From Methylocystis sp. ATCC 49242 (lineage in GTDB: Bacteria > Pseudomonadota > Alphaproteobacteria > Rhizobiales > Beijerinckiaceae), in assembly GCF_000188155.2 (NCBI RefSeq), contig NZ_KE124774.1:3610933-3674932 (forward strand): a DNA stretch of 64,000 nt, in the 5' to 3' direction. Shown here piece by piece: positions 8,448 to 17,662 of the stretch; the stretch's first letter is position 1; the number at the start of each line of letters is the position of its first letter. Made by a program: the position numbers and the translations under genes. The notes beneath the pieces are model-generated. The model was not told where the DNA came from and did no database searches. It worked only from the letters and a program-made list of their open reading frames with translations.

Positions 8448-8849
8448 TTGAAAAGCACGAACTATCACAATGCCTTCATCTCGGTATCGGCAGACTGCCC
8501 CGCAACCGCGGGAATCGAACCGGCGAGCAGAAGCTCTGTTGCGGGCATGCAATACGCGCTACTTCGAGGCGAACCCTATTCCTTCACCAGCGACGACCTG
8601 CTTTTCGAAGTTTTTGCTCGGCGAACCGGAATCGAGGCCCACAGACGAGATGTCGCGCGCGCGGCTTTTTTCTCAAAGCCGCAAGCATGTCTTCGCGCCT
8701 CGCCGCTGGTGAAGCAGTACGGCTGGGGATTGCACCATGACGAGCGGGGACAGGTCGCCATCTATGGAATCGAGACTGATACGTACCAGAAATTGGCCGC
8801 GCGCAACGACTTGAAGCTTGTTCCAGGAATGCGCAACCGGCGCTATTGA
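8448..8849 (+). CDS. DUF6157 family protein
   Basis: About 133 residues, small and soluble. Recognised from the family pattern LKSTNYHNAFI near the start, then YSFTSDDLLFEVFA, FFSKPQACLRASPLVKQYGW and GQVAIYGIETDTYQKL, ending MRNRRY. The function of the family is not known. Homologues typically begin MK(S/T)TNY, so the start is placed at TTG 8448; an ATG at 8406 is in frame but adds residues that look like IS-junction DNA. The upstream IS ends only 68 bp away, so expression may now depend on an IS-borne promoter or be lost. Confidence 0.75.
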   Translation: MKSTNYHNAFISVSADCPATAGIEPASRSSVAGMQYALLRGEPYSFTSDDLLFEVFARRTGIEAHRRDVARAAFFSKPQACLRASPLVKQYGWGLHHDERGQVAIYGIETDTYQKLAARNDLKLVPGMRNRRY

Positions 8850-8970
8850 GGCGTCCTCGCATCAGAAGCAACCGCCGTAATCCCGAACATGGCCAATCTG
8901 GCGGCGGGAGTCAGACATGGAATCTTTTCTGCTGCCAGAATTTGACAGGATCACATGCTAATCTGCCAGC

Positions 8971-10341
8971 ATGTCCCGCACGCATCGACTGTTCGAACTG
9001 CTGCAAATGCTTCGCCGCCGCCGACGGCCTGTGAGCGGGGCGGAGCTGGCGGGCGAGGCGGGCGTTTCGCTGCGCACGCTCTATCGTGACATAGCCGCCT
9101 TGCAGGCAATGGGGGCGGAGATCGACGGCGAGCCGGGCGTCGGCTATGTGCTGCGGCCCGGCTTTCTGCTGCCGCCGCTGATGTTTTCGGAGGACGAGAT
9201 CGAGGCGCTGGCGCTCGGCGCAAAATGGGTGGCGCGGCGCACGGATGACGGATTGTCCGACGCCGCTCGCAGCGCCGTTGCGAAAATAGCCGCGGTTCTG
9301 CCGGCGGAGCGGAAATCTCGGCTGGAGGACGACGCTCTTATCGTCGGCCTCGGTTGGGAGCGGCCGCAATATGTCGAATTGAAACTGTTGCGCCGGGCCT
9401 TGCGTGAAGAACGCAAGCTCGTGATTGGCTATCGCGATGAAAGGGGCGCGCGAACGGAACGCGTGATTTGGCCTGTGGCGCTTGGTTTTTTCGAGTCCGC
9501 CCGCGTTCTAGCTGGCTGGTGCGAGCTGCGGGGGGCTTTCCGTCATTTCCGCGCCGATCGAATCGAAACGGCGCATATTCTGGAAGCGCGGCCGCCGCGC
9601 CGCCGTCAGACGTTAGTGAACGAATGGCGTCGAACCATGCTGACAGAAGCTGACAGCGTTCTTGCTTACAGTCGCTCCGCATCAAAAAAGCCGAAAGGAA
9701 AATCCATGGCGAAGGAGCTTGTTTTCTACACCAATCCACAGTCGCGCGGCATGATCGTGCATTGGATGTTAGAGGAGATCGGCGCGCCCTATTCAATCGA
9801 GGTCAGGGATTTCGGAACCGCGATGAAGACGTCCGATTATCTCGCCATCAATCCCATGGGAAAGGTGCCCGCGATCAAGCATGGCGACGTCGTTGTCACC
9901 GAAACGGCGGCGATCTGCGCCTATCTCGCCGATGCCTTCCCGGAGGCCGGCCTCGCGCCGCAGCCCCCGGCGCGAAGCGACTATTATCGCTGGCTGTTTT
10001 TCGCGGCCGGCTGCGTCGAGCCGGCGATGAGCAACCATTCCGTCGGCTGGGACCCGGCGACGCCAGAGTTGCGGGGCCGATTCGGCTATGGCTCCTACGC
10101 GGCCGTGATGGATACGCTCGCCAAGGCCGTGGCGGGGCGCCGCTATATCGCCGGCGACGCTTTCACAGCGGCCGACGTCTATGTCGGATCGATGATCGGC
10201 TTTGGGCTGCGGTTTGGCGCGATCGACAAACGTCCCGAATTCGAAGGCTATTGGAACGGCTTGGAAAATCGCCCTGCGCGACTGCGCGCCGGCGCTCAGG
10301 TCGAAAAGCTCGCGTCGAAGAAAGCCTGGGCGCCCGCATGA
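8971..10341 (+). CDS. WYL/YafY-type regulator fused in frame to glutathione S-transferase
   Basis: One uninterrupted 456-residue frame. Residues 1-65 are an HTH_11 domain (SRTHRLFELLQMLRRRRRPV, then GVSLRTLYRDIAAL). About 120-225 are a WYL-type effector domain (VIGYRDERGARTERVIWPV, then FRHFRADRIETAHIL). About 246-456 are a complete glutathione S-transferase with an N-terminal thioredoxin fold (FYTNPQSRGMIVHWMLEEIG, MGKVPAI, ETAAICAYLADAF) and a helical C-terminal domain. Usually these are separate neighbouring genes. A good ribosome-binding site and ATG at 9706 lie inside the frame, so the GST could be made alone (212 residues) as well as fused. The regulator would sense a ligand and probably control its own transcript. 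Confidence 0.82.
   Translation: MSRTHRLFELLQMLRRRRRPVSGAELAGEAGVSLRTLYRDIAALQAMGAEIDGEPGVGYVLRPGFLLPPLMFSEDEIEALALGAKWVARRTDDGLSDAARSAVAKIAAVLPAERKSRLEDDALIVGLGWERPQYVELKLLRRALREERKLVIGYRDERGARTERVIWPVALGFFESARVLAGWCELRGAFRHFRADRIETAHILEARPPRRRQTLVNEWRRTMLTEADSVLAYSRSASKKPKGKSMAKELVFYTNPQSRGMIVHWMLEEIGAPYSIEVRDFGTAMKTSDYLAINPMGKVPAIKHGDVVVTETAAICAYLADAFPEAGLAPQPPARSDYYRWLFFAAGCVEPAMSNHSVGWDPATPELRGRFGYGSYAAVMDTLAKAVAGRRYIAGDAFTAADVYVGSMIGFGLRFGAIDKRPEFEGYWNGLENRPARLRAGAQVEKLASKKAWAPA
9693..9708 (+). promoter_or_regulatory. Internal ribosome-binding site and ATG for the GST part
   Basis: AAAGGAAAATCC directly precedes ATG 9706, whose product MAKELVFYTNPQSRG is a normal GST N-terminus. This suggests the two domains were once separate genes and that independent translation of the GST persists despite the missing stop codon between them. 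Confidence 0.6.
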
Positions 10342-10985
10342 GCACATGTTGAAAGATGCAGCGCGCTTGCGAATTATGCGTCGCGGGCGCAAACCTCGAC
10401 GACTGCGCCACCCCGTTTTTCGCTGGAGCGGATTGGCGGCGAAAGGGCGCCAGCCGTTGGACCAACCGCACTGAGGCGTTGTTGTCGCGTTGACGACTGG
10501 GTCGTACCCGTCATGTCAGGCAAGACCGCTGCCCAGTCGTTGACGTGATCATGCCGTCCGATGACGAGCGTCTCTCAGGCATTGGCAAGGGGGAGCTGCG
10601 GCTCGTCTCTAGCTTTAGGTGCGAATTGCGCACATTAAGTTGACGGGGCCCGACCCTGAACCATGGCCTAGCTTGGCCATAAGCGGCGAGGACGTCAGCC
10701 ATTAGGGGAAACGGCGCGACCGTGCGTGAGCCGCCGCGCCGTTCCTGCTTCGCGTTCGGGAATGGCAGGCGCGGATCAGGCCGCCACTTTACGGCTGTCC
10801 CTACGCAAAAACCTATCCGATCAGGGAAGTAGGTTGCCGATGAAGATCGCGACTGATGCTTTTTTGATGAGGCGAATAGAACATTGGCGGAAGCTGCGAT
10901 CTGGGCGCCACGCGTGGGTTCTCAGCGCCGGTGGATCCGAGCGATAGAGTTATAAAACGAACGGCCTTCGCACGCCGAGACAGGT
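10342..10985. other. Stretch with no recognised gene
   Basis: Several short frames exist on both strands (for example 10726-10947 plus and 10813-11004 minus), but none has a family pattern or a good ribosome-binding site. A loose inverted repeat (GACTGGG / CCCAGTC) lies at about 10494-10540. I see decayed sequence between the GST gene and the next IS. Confidence 0.4.
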
Positions 10986-10989
10986 CACG

Positions 10990-12080
10990 CTGTTCGGTGG
11001 CCATAAAAGCTCACGCGGCGCGACGTTCGTAGCGATGATGCAGACCGCCGAGCTCCGGGAACGCAATAATCTTGCCGGGAGAGGGAGGTTGGATGTGGCG
11101 AGGCTGTGGACAATCCTCGTTGAGCGAGAGATGCGTTCGGGCCTTGTGATGGTATTCGAAATACTGGAACAGGACGTCGCGCAAGTGCTGTTCGTTAAAG
11201 ATGATAATGTGATCCAAACATTCGCAGCTCATCGAGCCGATGAAGCGCTCGACTTACGGGTTCTGCCAAGGCGACCGCGGCGCAGTGACAACTTCTTTTA
11301 TGCCCATCGCCCGAACTCGATGACGAAAGACCGAACCATATGACGCGTCGCGATCCCGCAGCAGATAGCGGGGTGCGGTGTCCCAGGGAAAGGCCTCGGT
11401 CATTTGCCGCGCCAGCCAGCCTTGTGTCGGATTTTGGGTGACCGCGAAATGGATGACTCTTCTTCGGTCGTGTCCGAGCACCATCAGCGCATAGAGAAGA
11501 CGAAACGTCGCGGTTGCAACAACGAACATCTCGATCGCGGCAATGTCGGTGAAATGATTGTGCAGAAAGCTACGCCAGGTAGGGGAGGGGGCTTTGGGCC
11601 GCCACGGCAGATATCTCCCGACCGTGGCCTGGCTGACCTCGATGCCGAGCTTGAGCAGTTCGCCATGGATGCGAGGCGCGCCCCACAGCGGGTTGGCCAG
11701 GCTCATTTGGCGGATCAGATCGCGGATCTCGGCACCCGTCCGGGGCCGTCCGAGGCGGCGTGATCGCCGCCGCCAGTAGAATTGAAAGCCTTTGCGATGC
11801 CACTGGACGACGGTTGCGGGTTTGACCAGTACCATGGCGTTGAGGATCTGCGGCCAAACTCGATAGAGCCAGACCCAAAGCAGCCGGTCGGCGGAGAAGA
11901 GCCGAAGCTGACCGGCGCGTTGCCGGCGCAGGACGGTCACCTGATGTCGCAGCGCGATAAGCTCAAGCTCCAGTGAAGCGCGGCTGCGAACACGGAACGA
12001 GAGCAGGGAAAGGAGGGCGGAAAGAATTGTGATCATGCCCGCGACGCTACGGCGGCGGCGCGAAAATCTCCTGGCTTTCC
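10990..12080 (-). mobile_element. rve-type IS, subtype B, copy 2 (defective); ends approximate
   Basis: The body is defined by its transposase reading region and by near-identity of its 3' part to window positions 1-326. I could not define the terminal inverted repeats, so the ends are approximate. Confidence 0.65.
11011..12036 (-). pseudogene. Subtype B IS transposase with in-frame stop
   Basis: A 341-codon rve-type transposase, related in plan to subtype A: HRKGFQFYWRRRSRRLGRP, ANPLWGAPRIHGELLKLGIE, and the catalytic RDRDASYG and VERFIGS blocks. The frame is broken only by TAA at 11254-11256, where the other copy (window positions 1-326) has TAT (Tyr) in SPWQNPYVER. Frame is kept on both sides, so this is a nonsense mutation just before the catalytic Glu, not a frameshift. 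Confidence 0.85.
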
Positions 12081-12190
12081 TGACCTTTCAGAGTTTTGAG
12101 CAAGACAAGAGGAACGGCCCGCCATGAGTATTGGCGGGCCGTTTCCTTTTGCCGCGCAGCCGACGTGGATCAAAGAGCCGTCACCGCTGG

Positions 12191-12388
12191 TTATTCACTT
12201 ACGCCGACCAGACGACCGGCAAAAAAGCCGCCATCCGCTACCGGCGTCGCCTTTTGCGCCGAACTGATCGGCAAGGCAAAGCCCAAGACGAACGCTGCGA
12301 CCGCCATGGCGGCCACCACCAAAATCGAAATGCGAAATTGTCTGCGCGCCGTCTCCTGAGCGACCTCAAAATCAAAATATGCCGACAT
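12191..12388 (-). CDS. Small single-pass membrane protein, unknown
   Basis: 65 residues from ATG 12388, which follows GGAGACGGTC. The N-terminus is polar and helical (MSAYFDFEVAQETARRQFR), then comes one transmembrane helix (ISILVVAAMAVAAFVLGFAL) and a Gly-rich tail. Longer in-frame starts upstream add composition unlike protein. It lies between a dead IS and an IS21 element, so it is an isolated gene. No family recognised. Confidence 0.55.
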   Translation of the reverse strand: MSAYFDFEVAQETARRQFRISILVVAAMAVAAFVLGFALPISSAQKATPVADGGFFAGRLVGVSE

Positions 12389-12669
12389 GACCGTCTCCAT
12401 CTGCTGTTCGATGAAGGAGTAGTAGCGGGAGTGCGGGGGGCTGGATGTGCGGTAGCGCACACGCGCGCCATCGCAGAAGGCGACGTCACCGTGGAAAAAA
12501 CGGCCCCTCGCCACACCTGTCCTCGGCCCACCGATTGGTGTGGGCCGCGACCAGCATGTGAATCGGCGTGGAATAAGGACCCCGTTTTCGGGGTGATCGG
12601 CATCCAATCGGGACCCCGGGGCTGAGGGTCCACATTGGCCTCCTTTTTTTGAGGGAGGCCTGGTTTGGG

Positions 12670-14203
12670 ATGCTGGTTGTGGAAACGATTGCGAAGATTC
12701 GGCGCGCCTATTTTTCCCAGAAGAAGCCGATCAAGGAGATTTGTCGCGAGCTGCGCGTGTCGCGGAAGGTGGTGCGCAAGGTCATCCGGTCGGACGCAAC
12801 GGAGTTCCGCTACGAACGCGAGACGCAGCCGCTTCCCAAAATCGGGCCCTGGCGGGAGCAACTGGAGGGGCTTCTTTCCGAGAACGAGGCGAAGGCGTCG
12901 CGGGAGCGACTGACGCTTGTCCGGCTTTTCGAAGAGCTGCGGGGGCTCGGCTACGATGGAAGCTACGACGCGGTCCGCCGCTACGCGAAAAGCTGGCGCA
13001 AGGAGCGCGGGGCGGCTCTGGCGCAGGCCTATGTGCCGCTGAGTTTTGCGCCGGGCGAAACCTATCAGTTCGACTGGAGCCACGAAGTCGTCTTGCTGAA
13101 CGGCGTGACGACGACCGTGAAGGTCGCGCATATGCGGCTTTGCCATAGCCGCATGCCATTCGTGCGGGCCTACCTGCGCGAGACGCAGGAGATGGTCTTC
13201 GATGCGCACGATCGCGCCTTCGCCTTCTTCAAGGGCGCCTGCGCGCGCGGCATCTACGACAACATGAAGACGGCGGTGGAGACGATCTTCGTCGGCAAGG
13301 AGCGGCAATATAACCGCCGCTTCCTCCAGATGTGCGGACATTACCTTGTCGAGCCCGTGGCCTGCACGCCGCAGTCAAGCTTGCGCAGACTGCGTAAACT
13401 TGTCTGCGTCGGGCTGGGAGAAAGGCCAGGTCGAAAATCAGGTTGGCCTGGTGCGCGAGCGCTTCTTCACGCCGCGTCTGCGGTTCAAGAGCTATGACGA
13501 GTTGAACGCCTGGCTGCTCGACAAATGCGTCGCCTACGCCAAGGCGCACCGCCATCCCGAGATCGCCGATAAAACAGTCTGGGAGGTCTTCGAGGAGGAG
13601 CGGACCAAGCTCGTGCCGCTACGAGGCCGCTTCGACGGCTTCCACGCGGTGAGCGCGGCGGTCTCGAAAGCCTGTCTGGTTCGCTTCGACAGCAACAAAT
13701 ACTCGGTCAAGGCGAGCGCCGTTGGCCGGCCCGTCGAAGTTCAGGCCTATGCCGACCGCATCGTCATTCGGCAGGACGGGAGTGTCGTCGCTGAACATCC
13801 CAGACGCTTTGGCCGAGACGAGACGACCTACGACCCCTGGCATTACGTGCCCGTCCTGGCGAGGAAGCCGGGCGCCCTGAGGAACGGCGCGCCGTTCAAG
13901 GACTGGGTGCTGCCATCCGGCATGGAAAGGATTCGGCGCAAGCTCGCGGGCTCCACCGACGGCGATCGGCAAATGGTGAAAATCCTCGCCGCGGTTCTCG
14001 ACGACGGGCTGCCGGCGGTCGAAGCCGCCTGCGCCGAGGCCATGGATCAGGGCGTCCATTCCGCCGACGTCATTCTCGACATCCTCGCGCGCCGCCGCGA
14101 TCCCGGACCGCCGCTGACCATCCTCACGCCGGACGCTCTGAAGCTGCGGCACACCCCTCTCGCCGATTGCGCAAGATACGATCAACTGAGGAGTTCGAGC
14201 TGA
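12670..14203 (+). pseudogene. istA: IS21 transposase IstA, interrupted by a palindromic insertion
   Basis: Two frames give a complete IstA. The first has the N-terminal HTH (KEICRELRVSRKVVRKVIRS) and the start of the rve core (FDWSHEVVLLNG, GIYDNMKTAVETIF). The second continues from SGWEKGQVENQVGLVRERFF to the C-terminal domain. Between them CTP should run directly into ASGW, but a net 34 bp has been inserted, shifting the frame. Removing 13372-13405 restores CTPASGW exactly. ATG 12670 gives the typical MLVVETIAKIRR start. The end overlaps istB by one base. Confidence 0.85.
13371..13407. repeat. 37-bp near-perfect palindrome inserted in istA
   Basis: Starting GCAGTCAAGCTTGCGCAG and ending CTGCGTAAACTTGTCTGC around a central base, the two 18-base arms match their complements at all but a few symmetric positions. 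It accounts for the 34-bp net insertion that frameshifts istA. It could be a miniature mobile repeat or a recombinase-type site. I see no second full copy in the window. Confidence 0.7.
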
Positions 14204-14934
14204 TGATGGAACGCACGCAAATCTTCGATCTCATGGGAGAACTCAAGCTCTATGGCATGAGGAGCGCTTACGACGAGGTGATGGCCGCGGGCGTCAAGCG
14301 GCAGCACGAGCCGCCGCAGATCGTGGGCGACCTTCTCAAAGCCGAAATCGCCGAAAAACACGCCCGCTCGATCAAATATCAGATGACCATCGCCAAGCTG
14401 CCCTTAGCGAAGGACATTGACGACTTCGACTTCAACGGCGCGACTGTCAACGAGACGCTCGCGCGCGACCTTGCAAGCGGCGGCTTTGTCGCTCAGCAGC
14501 GCAACATCGTTCTCGTCGGCGGCACGGGAACCGGCAAGACGCATCTCGCGATCGCCATTGCGAGAAGCTGCATTCGCGCCAGCCTGCGCGGGCGCTTCTT
14601 CAATACGGTCGATCTCGTCAATCGGCTCGAGGCGGAAACGCGCGCCGGACGCCAGGGACGCATCGCTGATTATCTCACCCGGATGGACTTTGTCATTCTC
14701 GACGAACTCGGCTATCTGCCCTTCGCGCAGGCGGGCGGCCAGCTCCTGTTCCACCTCGTCAGCCGGCTCTATGAGCGCACCTCCGTGATCGTGACAACCA
14801 ATCTCGCCTTTGGCGAATGGCCCAGCGTCTTCGGCGACGCCAAGATGACGACTGCGCTGCTCGACCGTCTCACCCATCACTGCGACATCGTCGAAACCGG
14901 CAACGAAAGCTGGCGCTTCAAAAACCGCGCCTGA
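14203..14934 (+). CDS. istB: IS21 helper ATPase IstB
   Basis: 243 residues, AAA+ ATPase that assists IstA in target selection. Walker A is GGTGTGKTH and Walker B is [23 protein letters not shown] is the sensor region and [13 protein letters not shown] the typical C-terminus. Start ATG 14203 overlaps the istA stop (TGATG), with GAGGAG a few bases upstream; a second ATG follows at 14206. The gene is intact, but its partner IstA is broken, so the element would need IstA in trans. Confidence 0.93.
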   Translation: MMERTQIFDLMGELKLYGMRSAYDEVMAAGVKRQHEPPQIVGDLLKAEIAEKHARSIKYQMTIAKLPLAKDIDDFDFNGATVNETLARDLASGGFVAQQRNIVLVGGTGTGKTHLAIAIARSCIRASLRGRFFNTVDLVNRLEAETRAGRQGRIADYLTRMDFVILDELGYLPFAQAGGQLLFHLVSRLYERTSVIVTTNLAFGEWPSVFGDAKMTTALLDRLTHHCDIVETGNESWRFKNRA

Positions 14935-14957
14935 CGCCGTCGACCATTCAGGTCGAT

Positions 14958-15016
14958 GCCGTTGTGGGCGCAACTCCGGTCGGGCTACGCCCTCCCTCCG
15001 TCACGCCCACAACGGC
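14958..15016 (+). repeat. Stem-loop with conserved loop after istB
   Basis: A perfect 13-bp stem (GCCGTTGTGGGCG at 14958 and its complement ending at 15016) encloses GGTCGGGCTACGCCCTCCCT. The same loop core occurs at 27351-27370, inside a stem of unrelated sequence after an IS3 remnant. The hairpin could terminate istAB transcription. Confidence 0.6.
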
Positions 15017-15087
15017 ACAAAACGCATGCCTGAAAAGGGGTCCCTTTTCGGCGCCGATCTGGGGTCCCGGTTCAATGCTGATTGACA

Positions 15088-15328
15088 TATTGTCTCGCGT
15101 TGTGCCTTCGGCAGCTGGTTGACCGGCGTCAGCACGAGACCATCAAGATACCAGCCGTAAGCTTGGAAGTTTTATAGAAAGTCGTCGCGTGGGCCGAGCA
15201 CCTCCTCGGCGGCACGTTGCGTATGGCACTTCATCGCTGTGTTGCCGCACTCCCATGGAAAGCCAGTTCGGCGTTGCGCCGCATTAGCCTCGCGCGCTTT
15301 CTATAGTGCGCGCAGTTTTCGTCACGGT
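15088..15328. other. Intergenic stretch, nothing recognised
   Basis: Downstream flank of the IS21 element. I see no coding frame, RNA gene or clear repeat here. Confidence 0.4.
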
Positions 15329-15640
15329 TTAGTTAGCTCCCAATCGCTCGCAAGCCTGCGGTATAGAACTTGGTGGGGATTGATGAAGCTTCTCGGCTAA
15401 TTCTGTCATTAAATCAACCGAATCCCTCCATTCGCCCTGATGATCTCTGGTCCGAACTCCCAAAGCCCTTAAACACGCCTCCTGCGCGTCTGGCGAAAGT
15501 ATTATTTTTCCGGAAAAACGTATTATGCTTTGCAACATGGTCTCGCCATCTTTATCGCCGGTCACCTCATAGGCTGCTCTCAGGGCACCGGACAGGTTTG
15601 CGAATGACGTATGAGCCCGCATTCGCCGGATGACGCACAA
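15329..15640 (-). CDS. Hypothetical protein
   Basis: 103 residues (97 from an alternative Met at 15622). The sequence looks coding and helical: SFANLSGALRAAYEVTGDKD, then SIIRFSGKIILSPDAQEACL, then DSVDLMTELAEKLHQ. No family recognised. It stands alone between IS21 and IS1380 elements and its base composition is less GC-rich than the core genes, so it may be island cargo. Confidence 0.45.
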   Translation of the reverse strand: MCVIRRMRAHTSFANLSGALRAAYEVTGDKDGETMLQSIIRFSGKIILSPDAQEACLRALGVRTRDHQGEWRDSVDLMTELAEKLHQSPPSSIPQACERLGAN

Positions 15641-15709
15641 ATTTCTTGTACGAACCCGACTATTGATGCATAATTTTCAGGATCTTGTGCTCGATTGGTC
15701 GAGGCGGCT

Positions 15710-17065
15710 ATGGCGAACCCGACGGGTGAATCAAACCGCGAGGTTCTCCGGCTCGAATTCGACCGGCGATTGATGCTTCAGTTTCGCGGTTCGGTCGTGA
15801 CCTCCGATGCCGGATTGCTCGCCTACCGCGAACTGGACGACGCGCTTGGCCTGAGCGCCATGGCAGGCGAGACTCTCGCCGACGCCCGCACCGGAAAGAA
15901 TGGCCGGCATAGTCTCGTCGGAATGTTTCGACAGTCTGTGTTCGGGCGGCTCGCCGGGTATGAGGACGTGAACGACGCCGCGCGGCTACGGCATGATCCG
16001 GCAATGCGCTGGGTCGTCGGCGGCAGGGCCGCCATCTCCGGCGCGGCGTCGCCAAGCCAAATCGGCCGCTTCGAGACGCGCTGGCTCGCCGCCGAGAAGA
16101 ACCTCTCCGCCCTGGCCGATCTTTCAGGCAGATGGATCGACCGCGTCCACAGCCGCCGACCGCCAAGAGGCATCCTGCTCGACATGGATTCGAGCGTCAG
16201 TCCTACCCACGGCGAACAGGAAAAGAGCTGCTGGAACGGGCACTACGAGTGTACCTGCTATCATCCGTTGTTCTTGTTCAACCAGTTCGGCGATCTGGAG
16301 CGCTGCGCGCTGCGGCCGGGCAACGTCCATAGCGCCGACGGCTGGGAGAGCGTGCTCAAGCCGGTCCTGGCGCGCTACAAAGGTCGCGTCTCGCGCATCT
16401 ACTTCCGCGGCGACGCCGGCTTCGCCAATACTGAGATTTACGATTGTCTCGAAGCCGAGGGCCTCAAATACGCCATTCGCCTGCCGACGAACCGCGTCTT
16501 GCAAGAGCGGATCGCACATCTATTGACGCGCCCCGTGGGACGCCCGCCGAATGCCGTCCGGCGCTTCTATGCGAGCTTCCGCTATCAGGCTGGAAGCTGG
16601 AGGAAACCGCGCCGGGTCGTCGCGAAAGTCGAATGGCATGTGGGCGAGCTTTATCCGCGCGTCGGGTTCATCGTCACCAACATGGCGCGGCGCGCCGAGA
16701 ATGTTGTCGCTTTCTACAACAAGCGCGGGACTTGCGAGCAATACATCAAGGAAGGCAAAGGGGCGATCAATTGGACCCGGCTGTCCTGTCGCTCCTTCGC
16801 TGCCAACGCCGTGCGTCTCCAGCTTCATGCGCTCGCTTACAACCTCGGCAACTTCCTGCGCACGCTCGCGACGCCCGAGCCGATCAAAGATTGGACGCTG
16901 ACGACGCTCAAGGAAAAGCTGATCAAGATTGGCGCGAAGGTCGTCGCTCACGCTCGCTATGTCGCCTTCCAGATGGCGGAGGTCGCGATTCCGCGAAGCT
17001 CGTTCGCTGACATCTTGCGGATGATCGCCGAGTTGCGAGCGCCGCCCTTGTCGTCAACGGCATAG
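15710..17065 (+). CDS. IS1380-family transposase (type 1)
   Basis: 451 residues from ATG 15710, DDE transposase of the DDE_Tnp_1 IS1380 group. Hallmarks are VTSDAGLLAYRELDDAL near the N-terminus, LLDMDSSVSPTHGEQE with a catalytic Asp, YFRGDAGFANTEIYDCLEAE with the second Asp, and CEQYIKEGKGAINWTRLSC with the Glu. The frame is intact. It is clearly different from the other IS1380 gene at 19021. Possible short ends CGAACCCG (15651) and CGGGTTCG (17154-17161) are too weak to define the element. Confidence 0.9.
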   Translation: MANPTGESNREVLRLEFDRRLMLQFRGSVVTSDAGLLAYRELDDALGLSAMAGETLADARTGKNGRHSLVGMFRQSVFGRLAGYEDVNDAARLRHDPAMRWVVGGRAAISGAASPSQIGRFETRWLAAEKNLSALADLSGRWIDRVHSRRPPRGILLDMDSSVSPTHGEQEKSCWNGHYECTCYHPLFLFNQFGDLERCALRPGNVHSADGWESVLKPVLARYKGRVSRIYFRGDAGFANTEIYDCLEAEGLKYAIRLPTNRVLQERIAHLLTRPVGRPPNAVRRFYASFRYQAGSWRKPRRVVAKVEWHVGELYPRVGFIVTNMARRAENVVAFYNKRGTCEQYIKEGKGAINWTRLSCRSFAANAVRLQLHALAYNLGNFLRTLATPEPIKDWTLTTLKEKLIKIGAKVVAHARYVAFQMAEVAIPRSSFADILRMIAELRAPPLSSTA

Positions 17066-17066
17066 G

Positions 17067-17662
17067 GCGTTTCCGCGTCATGAGTTCGAGCCAAAGGACG
17101 GAAGAGGTGCGTCTCGATGATGGAAAATCCAGCCAGTGCTGATTGGTCCCCGGCGGGTTCGGTCGATCACCGGCCCGTATCCGCCCCTGAGGCTGCTCAG
17201 ACCCGCGCCTCGGACTTGCCAAAGCGTCCAAATGACGCAAAGCTTACCTCCGAACCCGGGGTCATCTGGCGAATCCCGGTTGGACAGCATAGGGCTCTAG
17301 ATATTGGATGTTTCCAGAAACTTGACCTTCAGCGGTTGACGAAGCATAGGTAAGCGCGACAGCGCAAAAAACATATCCGCCGAACCCTCTCCATATTTTT
17401 GGTCCTCGCCGACAGTTTTTTTCGACAGTCCATTGAGGGAGGGGCCGACTTTTTGGCTGACATCCACCAGACAACAGTCGAAGATCGGCATTTTCCCGCA
17501 TCACGATGCACTTCTTTTGGGAACCTCCAAAAATTTCAGCTACCTGCCTCCTGCGATGTAATTGAGTAGAACGCGCGTAAATCGAAAAGAGAACGAACCG
17601 GAATCATCCGAGGGTTTTTTTGCGGCGGGCGTTCGGAGTTTTTCAGAGGTTCCCTTTTATTA
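17067..17662. other. Intergenic stretch between IS1380 and IS630
   Basis: The first 100-200 bp are probably the IS1380 3' flank. The rest holds short frames on both strands (17262-17504 minus is the longest) with no family pattern. I see no gene that I can support. Confidence 0.4.

Larger units (their letters stand above)
12557..15087 (+). mobile_element. IS21-family element (istA broken)
   Basis: The element contains istA and istB in the usual overlapping order. The left end reads TGTGAATCGGC then GGACCCC; the right end, read inward, reads TGTCAATCAGC then GGGACCCC, with further GGGACCC-type subterminal repeats as IS21 elements have. No target duplication could be seen. A 34-bp net insertion disables istA. 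Confidence 0.8.

Noticed and set aside
8941..8970. Sigma70 promoter directly before the WYL regulator
   Set aside because: TTGACA is present, but the only candidate -10 box is about 11 bp away and too close to the ATG.
12238..13341. Long minus-strand frame (367 codons) opposite istA
   Set aside because: It has no family pattern and lies antisense to recognisable IstA and the 65-residue membrane gene; a GC-rich shadow frame.
13371..13407. Programmed frameshift signal in istA
   Set aside because: IstA is normally a single frame, and removing the 34 bp restores the conserved junction exactly, so this is an insertion, not a regulated shift.
15651..17161. Ends of the type 1 IS1380 element
   Set aside because: Only an 8-bp match (CGAACCCG) was found and its neighbourhood does not match further, so I do not define the element.
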